A DNA stretch of 8,832 nucleotides from an uncultured Alphaproteobacteria bacterium. GTDB taxonomy: Bacteria > Pseudomonadota > Alphaproteobacteria > Puniceispirillales > UBA1172. This document shows positions 1 through 5,293 of the stretch, piece after piece. Below the pieces are notes generated by a model. The model saw nothing but the letters and a program-made list of their open reading frames with translations. It did no database searches and was not told the DNA's origin. Positions within the stretch are counted from its first letter, which is position 1, and the number at the start of each line of letters is the position of its first letter. The DNA lies in NCBI GenBank assembly GCA_913056245.1, contig CAJXME010000031.1, positions 1 to 8,832 of the forward strand. The letters run 5' to 3'. Made by a program: the position numbers and the translations under genes.

Positions 1-220
1 AGCTGACCAGACCACGCGCTGAGACGACATCGGCCTCCTCGATCGGCCACACGGTCGCCAAGTCGGTCGCCAGCCGGAGCGCCGCGTCCAGCGTGTCGAG
101 CCTCCAGGTCAGCGTCAGCGCCGGAAAGATCAGGACCAGCACCGCGATCCAGGAAATAAGCACGAGCCGCCACGCTGTCACCGGTTCGGACGCGTTGAAG
201 AGTCGGCGCAGGATCATCAT
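1..220 (-). CDS. Membrane-anchored protein of unknown function (5' part only)
   Basis: An open frame runs from an ATG-ATG pair at 220-215 to the left edge, giving 73 residues of N-terminal sequence (MMILRRLFNASEP...). Residues 4-6 are basic and are followed by a hydrophobic segment at about 17-37 (VLISWIAVLVLIF), which fits an N-in inner-membrane anchor. The residues after it (TLDAALRLATDLATVWP) look like an amphipathic helix. The frame stays open upstream of 220, so the start is chosen because the charge/hydrophobic pattern begins there and an AAGAGA-like ribosome site lies about 9 nt upstream. GC-rich codon use matches the cupin and oxidoreductase genes. It follows the cupin by 121 nt on the same strand and may be co-transcribed. 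I do not recognise the family; a sensor or transporter subunit is possible but not shown. Confidence 0.55.
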   Translation of the reverse strand, partial: MMILRRLFNASEPVTAWRLVLISWIAVLVLIFPALTLTWRLDTLDAALRLATDLATVWPIEEADVVSARGLVS

Positions 221-277
221 GACGCGGGTTCTCTTGCTATGTCGCTGGAGAAGAGGGCGCGGACCCCCGGAAAGCCC

Positions 278-312
278 GTGCCCACTGATGCATGAGACAG
301 ATCGATGGGCAC
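278..312. repeat. Imperfectly supported stem-loop between cupin and membrane protein
   Basis: GTGCCCA at 278-284 and TGGGCAC at 306-312 form a perfect 7-bp inverted repeat with a 21-nt loop. It lies 30 nt downstream of the cupin stop codon in the 121-nt gap. No T-run follows on the minus strand, so it is not a convincing intrinsic terminator. It could be an RNA processing or operator site, or chance. Confidence 0.2.
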
Positions 313-341
313 AGGTCGTTTTCCTTGGCGGTTCGCCGGTG

Positions 342-713
342 TCAGCCTGAGGTCTTCCAGGGGCCGAAATCCTTGCCGCCTTCGACAATCTCGTACGTCA
401 CGCAGGGCTCGTCCCCGACAACCCAGCCATCATGGCCCGGCGCAAAATAATAGGCATCGCCGGCCGATACGGTGATCTCGCTGCCATCATCATGCGTGCA
501 GGTCATCTGGCCGGAAACAACCACGCCGACATGGCCGGCCTGGCAGCTGTCGCCGCCAACGGTGGGCCGGATGCATTCCGACCATTTCCAGCCCGGCTCG
601 AGCACGATTTTCGAGGCTGTCATATTGCCGAGCTTGACCACCTGAACATGCGCCTTCGGCGGCGACTTCACCTCGTCGGCGTCCGCGAAGGACTTCTTGT
701 ATAAATTCGTCAT
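342..713 (-). CDS. Small single-domain cupin protein
   Basis: A 123-residue protein starting MTNLYKKSF. Residues about 30-115 read as one cupin beta-barrel: PGWKWSE, then GHVGVVVSGQM (the start of motif 1 with its glycine turn), then GDAYYFAPGHDGWVVGDEP (motif 2, with the PGHDGW turn). The usual His-X-His metal pair of motif 1 is not evident (AGHVGVV has one His), so metal binding may be weak or use other residues. Small cupins of this PGW-x-WS type are widespread and mostly uncharacterised; they often bind or isomerise small acids or act as regulators. The frame extends upstream to 800, but the ATG at 713 is chosen because a strong AGGGAGAG ribosome site precedes it. The gene is on the same strand as the oxidoreductase cluster, 189 nt behind the cNMP-binding protein, so it may have its own promoter. 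No signal peptide; probably cytoplasmic. Confidence 0.8.
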   Translation of the reverse strand: MTNLYKKSFADADEVKSPPKAHVQVVKLGNMTASKIVLEPGWKWSECIRPTVGGDSCQAGHVGVVVSGQMTCTHDDGSEITVSAGDAYYFAPGHDGWVVGDEPCVTYEIVEGGKDFGPWKTSG

Positions 714-717
714 GGAT

Positions 718-725
718 CTCTCCCT
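718..725 (-). promoter_or_regulatory. Ribosome binding site that decides the cupin start
   Basis: The minus strand reads AGGGAGAG with its core GGGAG 6 nt before the ATG at 713. This favours the 123-residue start over the longer in-frame ATG at 800, whose extra residues (PRPTGARPGGGRT) do not look like cupin sequence. Confidence 0.75.
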
Positions 726-726
726 G

Positions 727-760
727 GTGTGCTGAAATTTAAAATCACTTGTCTTCAAAG
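727..760 (-). promoter_or_regulatory. Possible promoter upstream of the cupin gene
   Basis: This is an AT-rich island (minus strand TGATTTTAAATTTC) in an otherwise GC-rich block. It contains a TTAAAT element that could act as a -10 box before the cupin leader, with TTGAAG further upstream at a poor spacing. The 189-nt gap between the cNMP-binding gene and the cupin gene leaves room for a promoter. The evidence is composition only. Confidence 0.2.
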
Positions 761-863
761 TCCGTCCGCCACCTGGTCTTGCGCCAGTCGGGCGGGGCAT
801 TCGGCAGGCATGACCATACCGGCAACGGCGTTGCCGCTGTTTATTAGGAAAAGCTTACCTGCA

Positions 864-903
864 AGGCGTGATGAATCACAAGCCCTGGCGCGAATTCACG
901 CCT
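864..903 (-). terminator. Weak stem-loop at the end of the cNMP-binding gene
   Basis: AGGCGTGA at 864-871 and TCACGCCT at 896-903 are a perfect 8-bp inverted repeat with a 24-nt loop. The right arm touches the TGA stop of the cyclic-nucleotide-binding gene at 903-905. On the minus strand the stem is followed by TGCAGGTAAGCTTTTCC, with only a short delayed T-run, so termination would be weak at best. It may end the oxidoreductase operon before the cupin. Confidence 0.25.
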
Positions 904-1265
904 CAGCTGATCAATCTGTCACCAAGGTTGGGCCAGTTCCGGACGCAATAGATGATGAACGGGTCGCTGGCCGCGATGCGGTCCTTCAGCACCTGCTCGG
1001 GGATACGGGTGATCCGCGATTTCTCGACGACCGTTCCGGTAAAATAGCGCGCGTCATTCTCGAACAGGGTCTTGTAGACCCCGAGGATTTCACCGGCCCC
1101 CACGAAGATTCCGCGCTGGACCGAACCGCCTACCTCGCGCGACAGTTCTACCTTGCCGACCTGAACGATGAACCCGTCACCGTCGGTGCCGCCCTGCTCG
1201 AACAGCACCGTGCCGGCCTCCATCGTTTCGGTCGGAAACACATTTGCCAGATCGGCGACCTGCAT
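903..1265 (-). CDS. Small cyclic-nucleotide-binding-domain protein
   Basis: A 120-residue protein that is essentially one cyclic-nucleotide-binding-like beta-roll. EAGTVLFEQGGTDGDGFIVQVGKVEL at residues 16-41 (in two parts: the EAGTVLFEQG strand pair and the D-G-FIV-x-x-GKVEL strand pair) matches the start of CNB domains, followed by GAGEILGVYKTLF at 56-68, in the place of the phosphate-binding cassette. The usual Arg-Ala/Thr-Ala pair of the cassette is replaced by DARYFTGTVV, so binding of cAMP or cGMP is uncertain. There is no DNA-binding helix-turn-helix after the domain, so this is not a complete CRP-type regulator. The start at 1265 has a very good GGAGGAGG site 6 nt upstream. It lies 20 nt after the stop of the FAD oxidoreductase and is almost certainly in its operon, which suggests an accessory or partner role for that enzyme. 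Confidence 0.75.
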   Translation of the reverse strand: MQVADLANVFPTETMEAGTVLFEQGGTDGDGFIVQVGKVELSREVGGSVQRGIFVGAGEILGVYKTLFENDARYFTGTVVEKSRITRIPEQVLKDRIAASDPFIIYCVRNWPNLGDRLIS

Positions 1266-1285
1266 GACATGCCTCCTCCGGTTGC

Positions 1286-2593
1286 TCAGCCAAGAACAGA
1301 GAAGCTGCTTTCCTCGTTGATCTCGCGCTTGCGCGAATAGAACCCGACATCGATGTCCCGCCCGATATAAGGCAGCGTATATTGCAGCGGCGCGACGTCA
1401 TGATCTGCCCCGCCCTCGCAATAATCGATAAGGGCGGCCATCATCTTGCCGGCGATCGGGGCGTTCTTGTACTGGTTGCCGCTCGACCCGCAGGCCATGT
1501 AGAAGCCGCCGAGCGAGGATTTGTCGTAGATCGGAATCCAGTCGGTCGAGGCATCGTAGAGATCGACCACACCGCGTGACTGCGAGGGGATGCCGAGGCT
1601 TGGCACACGCTGGCCATAGCGCATGACCTGGTTGTTCCACTGCTCGCTGAAGTCGCCGTCATATTCGCGGTCGTTCTCGGTCCACATATGCGGATCGCAC
1701 TCGGGATCCTCGCTTCCGATCAGGATGTTGTTGCCATGCTCCGGGCGGATGTAGCAGGCGATGTCACTGTCCGAGACAACCATGCCGAGACTGTCGAAAT
1801 CAAACCCTTCGGGCGCCGGCACATGCGCCACTTCCTGGCGAAGCGGCCTGGTCTTGATGGTCATTTCATCAGTGACCCCGGCAAGCCCGTTGATATGGGC
1901 CGATCCCGGGCCGGCGACATTGACGACGACCTTGGCATGGATCTCCTCGCCGGAAGCCAGCTTCACACCGCGGACGCGGCCGTCTTCCTTCAGGATTTCG
2001 ACCACCTCGACGCCAAGGCGGAATTCCGCGCCGTGCTGGCGCGCGGCATCGGCGAGGTTCTGCGACGACAGGGCCGGGTCTGTCACATAGCCACCATTCG
2101 GCCAGTAGAGCGCGCCGCCGATCTGGTTGCCGTTGGCCGTGCCGAATTCCGGATCATCGATCCGGCGCGGCGGCGAGAAACTGTCCAGCGAATAGATCGG
2201 CAGCTTGTCCAGAATGGCCGCCTCGTCCCACTCCTCGACCGGGATATCAAGGTCGCGGCTGTTCTCGAGATGCTTGTCCAGATTGCCGTTGGCCTCGGTG
2301 CGCATCACCATGCAGCCGCATTCCTTGAACTGCGCCAGCGCATGCCCGTCGGGCAATCCCAGATACGCCTTCCAGTCGCGCCAGTAATGATAGCCTTCCC
2401 AGGCGAAGGCGGTGCCGTCGAAGGTCGAGTAATGCATGCGGATGATGGCGCATGAACCAGCGGTCGATCCGTGGCCGATCTGGGCATTGCGGTCGAGCGA
2501 CAGCGTCTTCCAGCCGTTCTTGGCCATTTCAAAAGCGACGGCGGTGCCGATAACACCGGTGCCGATGATGATTGCGTCGGGTTGCTGGCTCAT
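1286..2593 (-). CDS. FAD-dependent oxidoreductase, DAO family (sarcosine oxidase beta-like)
   Basis: A 435-residue flavoprotein. Residues 8-16 hold the dinucleotide-binding glycine motif G11-T-G13-V-I-G16 after a hydrophobic beta strand, with the acidic ribose-binding residue D34 at the end of the second strand. GHGSTAGSC at 40-48 fits the second FAD contact region of the DAO superfamily. GGFYMACGSSGNQ at about 362-374 is the C-terminal FAD-binding strand and glycine turn. Length and layout fit monomeric DAO-type enzymes such as sarcosine oxidase beta, glycine oxidase or dimethylglycine-type dehydrogenases, which oxidise the C-N bond of amino acids or N-methyl amines. The ribosome site GAGGAA is 6 nt before the ATG. 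It starts 34 nt after the stop of a GcvT-like C-terminal fragment, a folate-binding type domain that often partners such enzymes to take the methyl-derived formaldehyde. The substrate is not identifiable. No signal peptide; cytoplasmic. Confidence 0.88.
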   Translation of the reverse strand: MSQQPDAIIIGTGVIGTAVAFEMAKNGWKTLSLDRNAQIGHGSTAGSCAIIRMHYSTFDGTAFAWEGYHYWRDWKAYLGLPDGHALAQFKECGCMVMRTEANGNLDKHLENSRDLDIPVEEWDEAAILDKLPIYSLDSFSPPRRIDDPEFGTANGNQIGGALYWPNGGYVTDPALSSQNLADAARQHGAEFRLGVEVVEILKEDGRVRGVKLASGEEIHAKVVVNVAGPGSAHINGLAGVTDEMTIKTRPLRQEVAHVPAPEGFDFDSLGMVVSDSDIACYIRPEHGNNILIGSEDPECDPHMWTENDREYDGDFSEQWNNQVMRYGQRVPSLGIPSQSRGVVDLYDASTDWIPIYDKSSLGGFYMACGSSGNQYKNAPIAGKMMAALIDYCEGGADHDVAPLQYTLPYIGRDIDVGFYSRKREINEESSFSVLG

Positions 2594-2627
2594 GGCCTCT
2601 TCCTCACTTCAGATTTGGTGCTGTTGT

Positions 2628-2765
2628 TTAGCCACGCATAACCGCGCCGGCAGGATCATAAGGCGACGGCGCGATCACTTTCACTTCACGCTCCACCCCG
2701 ACGATATGCGAGGTCAGGTCTGTGCCGACCTCGGCAAGGTCGGCATTGACCAGCGCCATGGCAAG
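2628..2765 (-). pseudogene. C-terminal remnant of a GcvT/dimethylglycine-dehydrogenase-type protein
   Basis: The final ~45 codons of the hybrid frame encode LAMALVNADLAEVGTDL followed by VIAPSPYDPAGAVMRG. The pattern 'ALV-x-x-x-LAE-x-GT-x-L', then a hydrophobic strand and 'P-x-YDP-x-x-x-x-x-R' at the very end, is characteristic of the C-terminal barrel (GcvT_C) of aminomethyltransferase, dimethylglycine dehydrogenase and related folate-binding proteins. Its GC-rich codons, its 34-nt spacing to the DAO oxidoreductase and its own TAA stop all fit it being the last part of the gene that preceded the oxidoreductase in the left-hand genome. The other ~300 or more residues of that protein are absent and aquaporin sequence takes their place. 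The left limit is the stop codon; the right limit (about 2755-2780) is an estimate. Confidence 0.65.
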
Positions 2766-3383
2766 CGTGGCGCCGATGATTTGCGCGCCGATAAAGAGCA
2801 ATGTGTCGCCGTAATGAATGCCGGAAAATGTATCGCTCAGGGTGCGGGCGATGGTCACGGCAGGATTGGCAAAACTGGTGGACGCGGTGAACCAATAGGC
2901 GGCGGTGATGTAAAACCCCACCAAGGCTGGGATGGCTTCAGCCCGAAAACGCAGGCCCAAGAGAATGGTCAAGAGCAAACCAAAGGTGGCGATGATTTCC
3001 GAAAAATATTGCGGCAATCCCGATCGGGTATTGCTGGATAATTGCAGGATTTCAAGGTCAAACATCGCATGGGCAATTAAAGAGCCGGCGATGCCTCCCG
3101 CGATTTGCGCCAAGACATAAAGCCCAAAACCCACCGTTGTTAATTCGCCGCGAAGCCGCATCACCAAGGACACCGCCGGGTTGAAATGCGCGCCTGAAAT
3201 AGGGCCGAAGATCGTGATGATCACATAAAGGATGGCGCCGGTTGCGATGGTATTGCCCAGCAAGGCGAGAGCAACATTTCCCCCCGCTAAGGTTTCGGCC
3301 ATGATGCCAGAACCCACCACCGTGGCGACCAAAATCAAAGTGCCGATGGCTTCGGCTAAACATCGTTGACGTAATCTCGACAT
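2628..3383 (-). CDS. Aquaporin (AqpS-like MIP channel) with a foreign GcvT-type C-terminal tail
   Basis: A 251-residue frame. Residues 1-~211 are a complete MIP-family channel of six hydrophobic segments with both half-helix signatures: GAHFNPAVSL (N68-P69-A70) and FANPAVTIAR (N173-P174-A175). The residue after the second NPA is V176, where water-specific AqpZ-type channels have the selectivity-filter Arg. The same Val is known in AqpS of rhizobia, an arsenic-associated aquaglyceroporin, so small uncharged solutes such as glycerol or arsenite are plausible cargo; no ars gene is in view. The last transmembrane segment is at ~194-211 (LLFIGAQIIGATLAMAL). After it, residues ~207-251 no longer look like an aquaporin tail but like the end of a GcvT/DMGDH C-terminal domain (LAEVGTDL, then PYDPAGAVMRG). 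The frame therefore crosses a join between two DNA sources. The start MSRLRQRC fits the family; the ribosome site is weak. Transcribed divergently from the cytochrome c gene. Confidence 0.8.
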   Translation of the reverse strand: MSRLRQRCLAEAIGTLILVATVVGSGIMAETLAGGNVALALLGNTIATGAILYVIITIFGPISGAHFNPAVSLVMRLRGELTTVGFGLYVLAQIAGGIAGSLIAHAMFDLEILQLSSNTRSGLPQYFSEIIATFGLLLTILLGLRFRAEAIPALVGFYITAAYWFTASTSFANPAVTIARTLSDTFSGIHYGDTLLFIGAQIIGATLAMALVNADLAEVGTDLTSHIVGVEREVKVIAPSPYDPAGAVMRG

Positions 3384-3405
3384 AATTTGATATTACCTAA
3401 ATATT

Positions 3406-3443
3406 GTTAAAGTTTTTTAACACGTCCATGGCCGAGATACAAT
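3406..3443 (+). promoter_or_regulatory. Candidate promoter and palindrome in the divergent aquaporin/cytochrome c region
   Basis: GTTAAA (3406-3411) and TTTAAC (3416-3421) form a 6-bp inverted repeat with a 4-nt loop in the AT-rich 79-nt space between two divergent genes, and could be an operator. A -35-like TTAACA at 3417-3422 and a -10-like TACAAT at 3438-3443 are separated by 15 nt, which is short, with the cytochrome c ATG 19 nt further on. Both are weak matches. Confidence 0.3.
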
Positions 3444-3462
3444 TTTCCAAAATGAGGAAAGA

Positions 3463-3927
3463 ATGAAAACGATAAAGACTGCGGTAAGTGGTTTTGCAAT
3501 CCTGATGCTTGCGGTGATGCCTCAAGAATCTAAGGCTGAACCCTCTCAATTGATGCCCGATGACGCCCAATTGGTGGCGACAGGCAAGGCTGTTTACTTG
3601 GAAAATTGCGCGTCCTGCCATGGGGTTAATCTCGAAGGGCAAGAGGGCTGGCGCGATCAAAAGGTTGATGGCATGCGGCTGGCCCCGCCCCATGATCAAT
3701 CCGGGCATACATGGCATCACCCCGATGCTTTGCTGTTCAATCTGACCAAATATGGACTTGAAGCCATGATCGGCCGCGCTTATCCGAATAACATGCCGGT
3801 TTTTGATGGGGTTTTGTCTGATGACGCGATCATCGCGTCGCTGTCGTATATTAAAAGCACCTGGCCAAAAGAGGTGCGCGATATTCACGACAACATCAAC
3901 CAGCAATATGAATTGAACAAAAACTAA
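3463..3927 (+). CDS. Exported mono-heme cytochrome c
   Basis: A 154-residue class I c-type cytochrome. Residues 1-25 are a Sec signal peptide (KTIK start, hydrophobic core FAILMLAVM, likely cleavage after ESKA), so it acts in the periplasm. The heme attachment motif CASCH is at 49-53 and the probable sixth ligand is M111 in NNMPVFDG. GHTWHHPDALLFN at 81-93 gives extra histidines and recurs, as I recall, in this cytochrome subfamily. LSDDAIIASLSYIKSTWP at 118-135 is the C-terminal helix that packs on the N-terminal helix. It is likely a soluble electron carrier or a small subunit of a periplasmic oxidoreductase. The ribosome site GAGGA is 4 nt from the ATG. It is divergent from the aquaporin and its stop lies only 12 nt from the end of the convergent membrane-anchored gene, with no clear terminator between them. 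Confidence 0.9.
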   Translation: MKTIKTAVSGFAILMLAVMPQESKAEPSQLMPDDAQLVATGKAVYLENCASCHGVNLEGQEGWRDQKVDGMRLAPPHDQSGHTWHHPDALLFNLTKYGLEAMIGRAYPNNMPVFDGVLSDDAIIASLSYIKSTWPKEVRDIHDNINQQYELNKN

Positions 3928-3939
3928 GCCGCCGATGGG

Positions 3940-4332
3940 TCAGTTGCTGAACGTGCCTTTCAGGCCTTCGGTGACTCCGCGTTGGCGTTCGCCAAAGGAA
4001 CAATCAGCGGTGATGCGCTGAAATGCTTTTGCCTTAAAAATCACGCCTTCATATTCCACGTCTTTGACGCTTGCGCTCAAAACCAGTTGCAGTTTCTCGC
4101 CCATGGTGGCGTCGATGGTGATACGGCCTTTGGCGATCGAATAGCGACGGCCATTAGCCAATTTCTGAACGGCGAAATAACTGGCGGGAACATCGCATTC
4201 ATTGATCAATTCGATCTCAGCCCGAATGGCGCGGGCATCATCGGCGGATTGGCTGATCTCATTGGATAGGTACCAGCCGATGGCGAGAAGAGGCACGGCA
4301 AGCCAGAAAAGAGTTTTGATCAGTTTGTTCAT
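3940..4332 (-). CDS. Membrane-anchored hypothetical protein
   Basis: A 130-residue protein. Residues 5-22 (IKTLFWLAVPLLAIGWYL) form one transmembrane anchor after a Lys-containing N-terminus, so the rest (24-130) is probably periplasmic. The exported part is predicted to be mostly beta strand (RYSIAKGRITIDATMGEKL, then KLQLVLSASVKDVEYEGVIF) and has two cysteines, C46 and C111, that could form a disulfide. I do not recognise the family. No good ribosome site is visible before the ATG at 4332, but no better in-frame start fits the anchor. It starts 49 nt after the stop of the YtoQ-family gene on the same strand, so the two may share a transcript. Confidence 0.65.
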   Translation of the reverse strand: MNKLIKTLFWLAVPLLAIGWYLSNEISQSADDARAIRAEIELINECDVPASYFAVQKLANGRRYSIAKGRITIDATMGEKLQLVLSASVKDVEYEGVIFKAKAFQRITADCSFGERQRGVTEGLKGTFSN

Positions 4333-4381
4333 GGCGCGAGTACCGCTAAAAATTGTCTATTTCAGATGAGGCGAAACCCTC

Positions 4382-4828
4382 TTAACGCAAAGTCCCGTTC
4401 AGCACATAGCGCAGGATGTCAATGATTTGCTGCGGCGTTTCGACCACCGCCAAAGCCGCCGCGTCGACTTCTTTAAGGGCGTGCTGGTGATCCGCGCCAT
4501 GCATCACGATCAGTGATTTGCCAAGGGCGGCGGCATAGCCCGCGTCAAAAGCCGCATTCCATTGCTTGTATTTCTCGCCAAAGCGCACCACCACAAGATC
4601 AGCGTCTTCAATCCCTTTGCGCGTTCGGATGGCGTTGATTTTAGCGCCTTTGTGATCATGCCAGAATTTCTTATCTTCAGCGCCTAGAATTGTAACCCCG
4701 CAATCATCCGATGCGTCATGATCGGTGACGGGCGCGGTGAACTGAACATCTAAATCGGCAGAACCAGCGATGATTTGCTCGCGCCAATCGGTGTGAATTT
4801 CCCCTGAAAGATAAACCTGAAAAGACAT
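4382..4828 (-). CDS. ytoQ: YtoQ-family protein
   Basis: A 148-residue protein that is full-length for the YtoQ family, named after the Bacillus subtilis protein. The N-terminal signature SFQVYLSGEIHTDWREQI at residues 2-19 is the family hallmark. FTAPVTDHDASDDCGV at 30-45 and ILGAEDKKFWHDHKGAKIN at about 47-65 follow, then DADLVVVRFGEKYKQWNAAF at about 75-94, with a Rossmann-like strand and a conserved turn. The fold resembles nucleoside 2-deoxyribosyltransferases, and the family is often described that way, but no activity is established and I would not infer one. No signal peptide; cytoplasmic. The ribosome site (AGGGTAG) is weak. It is upstream of the membrane-anchored protein in the same direction and 108 nt downstream of the small exported protein, with a stem-loop between them. 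Confidence 0.88.
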   Translation of the reverse strand: MSFQVYLSGEIHTDWREQIIAGSADLDVQFTAPVTDHDASDDCGVTILGAEDKKFWHDHKGAKINAIRTRKGIEDADLVVVRFGEKYKQWNAAFDAGYAAALGKSLIVMHGADHQHALKEVDAAALAVVETPQQIIDILRYVLNGTLR

Positions 4829-4884
4829 ATCTACCCTATTTTATTCGACAAGTGATCTTGTGGTTATGCCGCATGAAGCCGAGA

Positions 4885-4910
4885 GAAACAAGGGATGTTT
4901 CCCTCGTTTC
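4885..4910 (-). terminator. Stem-loop downstream of the small exported protein
   Basis: An 11-position stem (4885-4895 with 4900-4910; one A-C mismatch) closes a TGTT tetraloop. On the minus strand it lies 26 nt after the stop of the 89-residue gene. It is followed by TCTCTCGGC, so the T-run is poor. It probably limits read-through from that gene into ytoQ. Confidence 0.4.
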
Positions 4911-4936
4911 ATCGAGATCATTGATTTATGCTTTCT

Positions 4937-5206
4937 TTATTTCTTTGGCAGAGCCACGCAAAAATAACGCACCAAATCACTGGTGGTGAGGTTGCTAAAA
5001 GTCCCATCTTTTGAATTGACGTTCATGAGGTAAGCGTCACGGTGGCATTTGCGGCCGCTATCATAAGTCACATCAGTGATCATTTCATGGGACTGATTGG
5101 CTATGCTGTCATAATGTTTAACCACCATCTTCCATTCCTTTTCCAAGGCGAGGGCAGGTTGGCTTAGGGCAAAGGCGATGATTGTGGCGGTGATCAATTT
5201 TTTCAT
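4937..5206 (-). CDS. Small exported hypothetical protein
   Basis: An 89-residue protein with a clear Sec signal peptide: MKK, hydrophobic core LITATIIAFAL, and cleavage probably after ALA at 18-20. The mature part is about 69 residues with two cysteines (C54 in GRKCHRD, C83 in RYFCVAL), well placed for one disulfide in the periplasm. The ribosome site AAGGAGAA at 5213-5220 is strong and 6 nt from the ATG. A TAAAAT -10-like element occurs in the upstream AT-rich stretch (near 5242-5247). I do not recognise the family and can assign no function. It is separated from the sulfhydrylase gene by 87 nt and is probably transcribed on its own. Confidence 0.7.
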   Translation of the reverse strand: MKKLITATIIAFALSQPALALEKEWKMVVKHYDSIANQSHEMITDVTYDSGRKCHRDAYLMNVNSKDGTFSNLTTSDLVRYFCVALPKK

Positions 5207-5251
5207 GGCTTATTCTCCTTTTTTAAGGGTGAATGGATGAATATTTTAACC

Positions 5252-5272
5252 AGCCTATCATGATGATTGGCT
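5252..5272 (-). terminator. Weak stem-loop downstream of the sulfhydrylase gene
   Basis: AGCC-T-ATCA (5252-5260) pairs with TGAT-T-GGCT (5264-5272), an 8-bp stem with one T-T mismatch and a 3-nt loop. It sits 21 nt downstream of the stop at 5294. On the minus strand it is followed by GGTTAAAATATTC, which is only partly T-rich, so it could terminate weakly. It overlaps the promoter region of the small exported gene. Confidence 0.3.
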
Positions 5273-5293
5273 TTGTTTAAGCCTTGCGCCCGA

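Noticed and set aside
729..2455. Long plus-strand open frames (203 residues at 729-1340 and 255 residues at 1688-2455)
   Set aside because: They are antisense to well-supported minus-strand genes, have no domain signature or ribosome site, and are expected from GC-rich coding DNA read on the other strand.
2594..2800. Insertion sequence or phage attachment site at the join
   Set aside because: No inverted repeats, target-site duplication, transposase, integrase or tRNA end is visible there; only short restriction-like palindromes (GCCATGGC, GGCGCC).
2436..3041. Plus-strand frame of 201 residues crossing the join
   Set aside because: It is antisense to the oxidoreductase and aquaporin frames and its translation is not protein-like.
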